Shown: positions 63,255 to 64,000 of the stretch, piece after piece
Layout: each line of letters opens with the position of its first letter
How positions within the stretch are numbered: the stretch's first letter is position 1
Origin: Bacteroidota bacterium
GTDB taxonomy: Bacteria; Bacteroidota; Bacteroidia; Bacteroidales; F082
Direction: 5' to 3'
Assembly (NCBI GenBank): GCA_020444415.1
Contig: JAHLLA010000010.1
Span: forward strand, 40,654 to 104,653
DNA: 64,000 bases
The notes under the pieces: model-generated
Told to the model about the DNA's origin: nothing
The model's database searches: none
The model's input: the letters and a program-made list of their open reading frames with translations, nothing else
Position numbers and translations under genes: made by a program

Positions 63255-63728
63255 TATTTATTAAATTTCTGATAGCTAGCTGACTGTTTAACTGATACTT
63301 ATAATTGTTAATAAATCTATTTTATAAATTTTCTTGCTTGTTAAAGAAAAGAAACTACATTTGCCGCTCGATTTAACCATACGTTCATAAACATCATTTG
63401 ATCAAAAATTAAAACATGCCATTATGCGCTAATTTTTAATTCTTTTGATCGTAACTAAATGACATTAAGCAACGTATTAATTTCAAATATTTTTACATTT
63501 ATTTTCTTTGTGGTTACAAAAAAGAGTATTACTTTTGCAGCCCGTTTCTAAGGGAATAGATTTTAGGAATAGGGAAAAAGAGTTCATAGACATAATGAAA
63601 GCAAGCCAAGTAAACAGGAATAAAAAGTCCCCTGTTGATTAGATTTTCGGATTTAATTTACAGAGTTAATTTTTTTGAATTACTTATTTTTTGCCAGGAT
63701 CTTGAAAGTTATATTTAATAATACTTTA
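63255..63728 (+). promoter_or_regulatory. rRNA operon upstream region with two tandem promoters
   Basis: A gene-free stretch ahead of 16S. P1: CTTG (63333-63336), 19-bp spacer, TACATTTG (63356-63363). P2: TTTG (63507-63510), 19-bp spacer, TACTTTTG (63530-63537). P2 is a near-perfect Bacteroidota promoter about 190 bp before 16S. Tandem promoters are normal for ribosomal operons. Confidence 0.75.
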
Positions 63729-64000
63729 TACAACGAAGAGTTTGATCCTGGCTCAGGATGAACGCTAGCGGCAGGCCTAATACATGCAAGTCGAGGGGTA
63801 AGGCTCATTTCGGTGAGTACACGACCGGCGCACGGGTGCGTAACGCGTATGCAACCTACCTTTAACAGGAGGATAGCCCCGAGAAATCGGGATTAATACT
63901 CCATAACACTGCGCTGTGGCATCACAGTGTAGTTAAAACTCCGGTGGTTAAAGATGGGCATGCGTGACATTAGTTAGTTGGTGAGGTAACGGCTCACCAA
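63729..64000 (+). rRNA. rrs: 16S ribosomal RNA, 5' portion (runs past window end)
   Basis: The 5' end is recognisable by AGAGTTTGATCCTGGCTCAG from 63737, followed by GATGAACGCTAGCGGCAGGC, TACATGCAAGTCGA and the Bacteroidota-typical ACGCGTATGCAACCTACC. About 270 nt of the gene are present; the start coordinate is approximate by a few bases. Confidence 0.98.

Noticed and set aside
1..64000. CRISPR arrays, insertion sequences or prophage
   Set aside because: No regularly spaced direct repeats, no transposase, integrase or phage structural genes were seen.

Overview
The window is chromosomal DNA from a member of the Bacteroidota, most likely Bacteroidales or a close relative. Evidence: the 16S rRNA gene that begins at the right edge has Bacteroidota-type text; promoters match the Bacteroidota pattern (TTTG-like -33, TAnnTTTG -7); there is a type IX secretion C-terminal sorting domain, a CarboxypepD-regulatory/TonB receptor and a Bacteroidales-type SerA. 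Coding density is high and I see no insertion sequence, prophage or CRISPR array.

Region 1 (1-17.6 kb) is a surface-polysaccharide locus. A Wza-like export lipoprotein (cut by the left edge) faces outward. A long + strand run follows: a beta-keto acid cleavage enzyme with a GNAT acetyltransferase, a locus-type winged-helix regulator, a FemAB-like transferase, two sulfotransferases, a Wzx flippase, two GT2 enzymes, a Wzy/WaaL-type polymerase or ligase, a GT4, a protein with two fused ATP-grasp units, and another GT4. A convergent - strand arm carries a CDP-tyvelose-epimerase-like enzyme, a WecG/TagA glycosyltransferase and a QueC-like PP-loop protein. The gene set suggests a glycan carrying sulfate and probably amino-acid or acyl decorations.

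Region 2 (17.8-30 kb) has two tRNA-Leu genes, a DUF4301 protein, two paralogous large surface lipoproteins flanking a Crp/Fnr regulator that has an FNR-type TTGAT-N4-ATCAA palindrome upstream of it, a TonB-dependent receptor, a MORN-type secreted protein, and small DUF1858, DUF1684 and carboxypeptidase-regulatory-like proteins. A 350-bp spacer full of REP-like hairpins closes it.

Region 3 (30-49.8 kb) is housekeeping: thrS-infC-rpmI-rplT (infC appears to start with AUA), an oligopeptide-binding lipoprotein, lon, a GlmU-like protein, rpmE2, a LuxC-like acyl-CoA reductase, serC-serA with a four-helix protein, DUF1015 and a 58-residue winged-helix protein, RidA, a T9SS-exported DUF1028 protein, argS, a cyclic-2,3-diphosphoglycerate-synthetase-like protein and tRNA-Gly.

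Region 4 (49.8-64 kb) holds carAB and pyrBI, separated by a TPR membrane protein, a gamma-glutamylcyclotransferase-like protein and a DUF4136 lipoprotein. The strongest unexpected signal lies here: the carA and pyrB promoters share the 12-mer TATTGTCAATAA exactly 41 bp upstream of identical TATATTTG -7 boxes. Both leaders then encode a short ORF and a Rho-independent-terminator hairpin just before the first structural gene. This looks like a two-layer pyrimidine control system (upstream operator plus attenuator). An AraC-type membrane regulator, an AlbA-domain protein, a small secreted protein, yaaA and an rRNA operon with tandem promoters finish the window.
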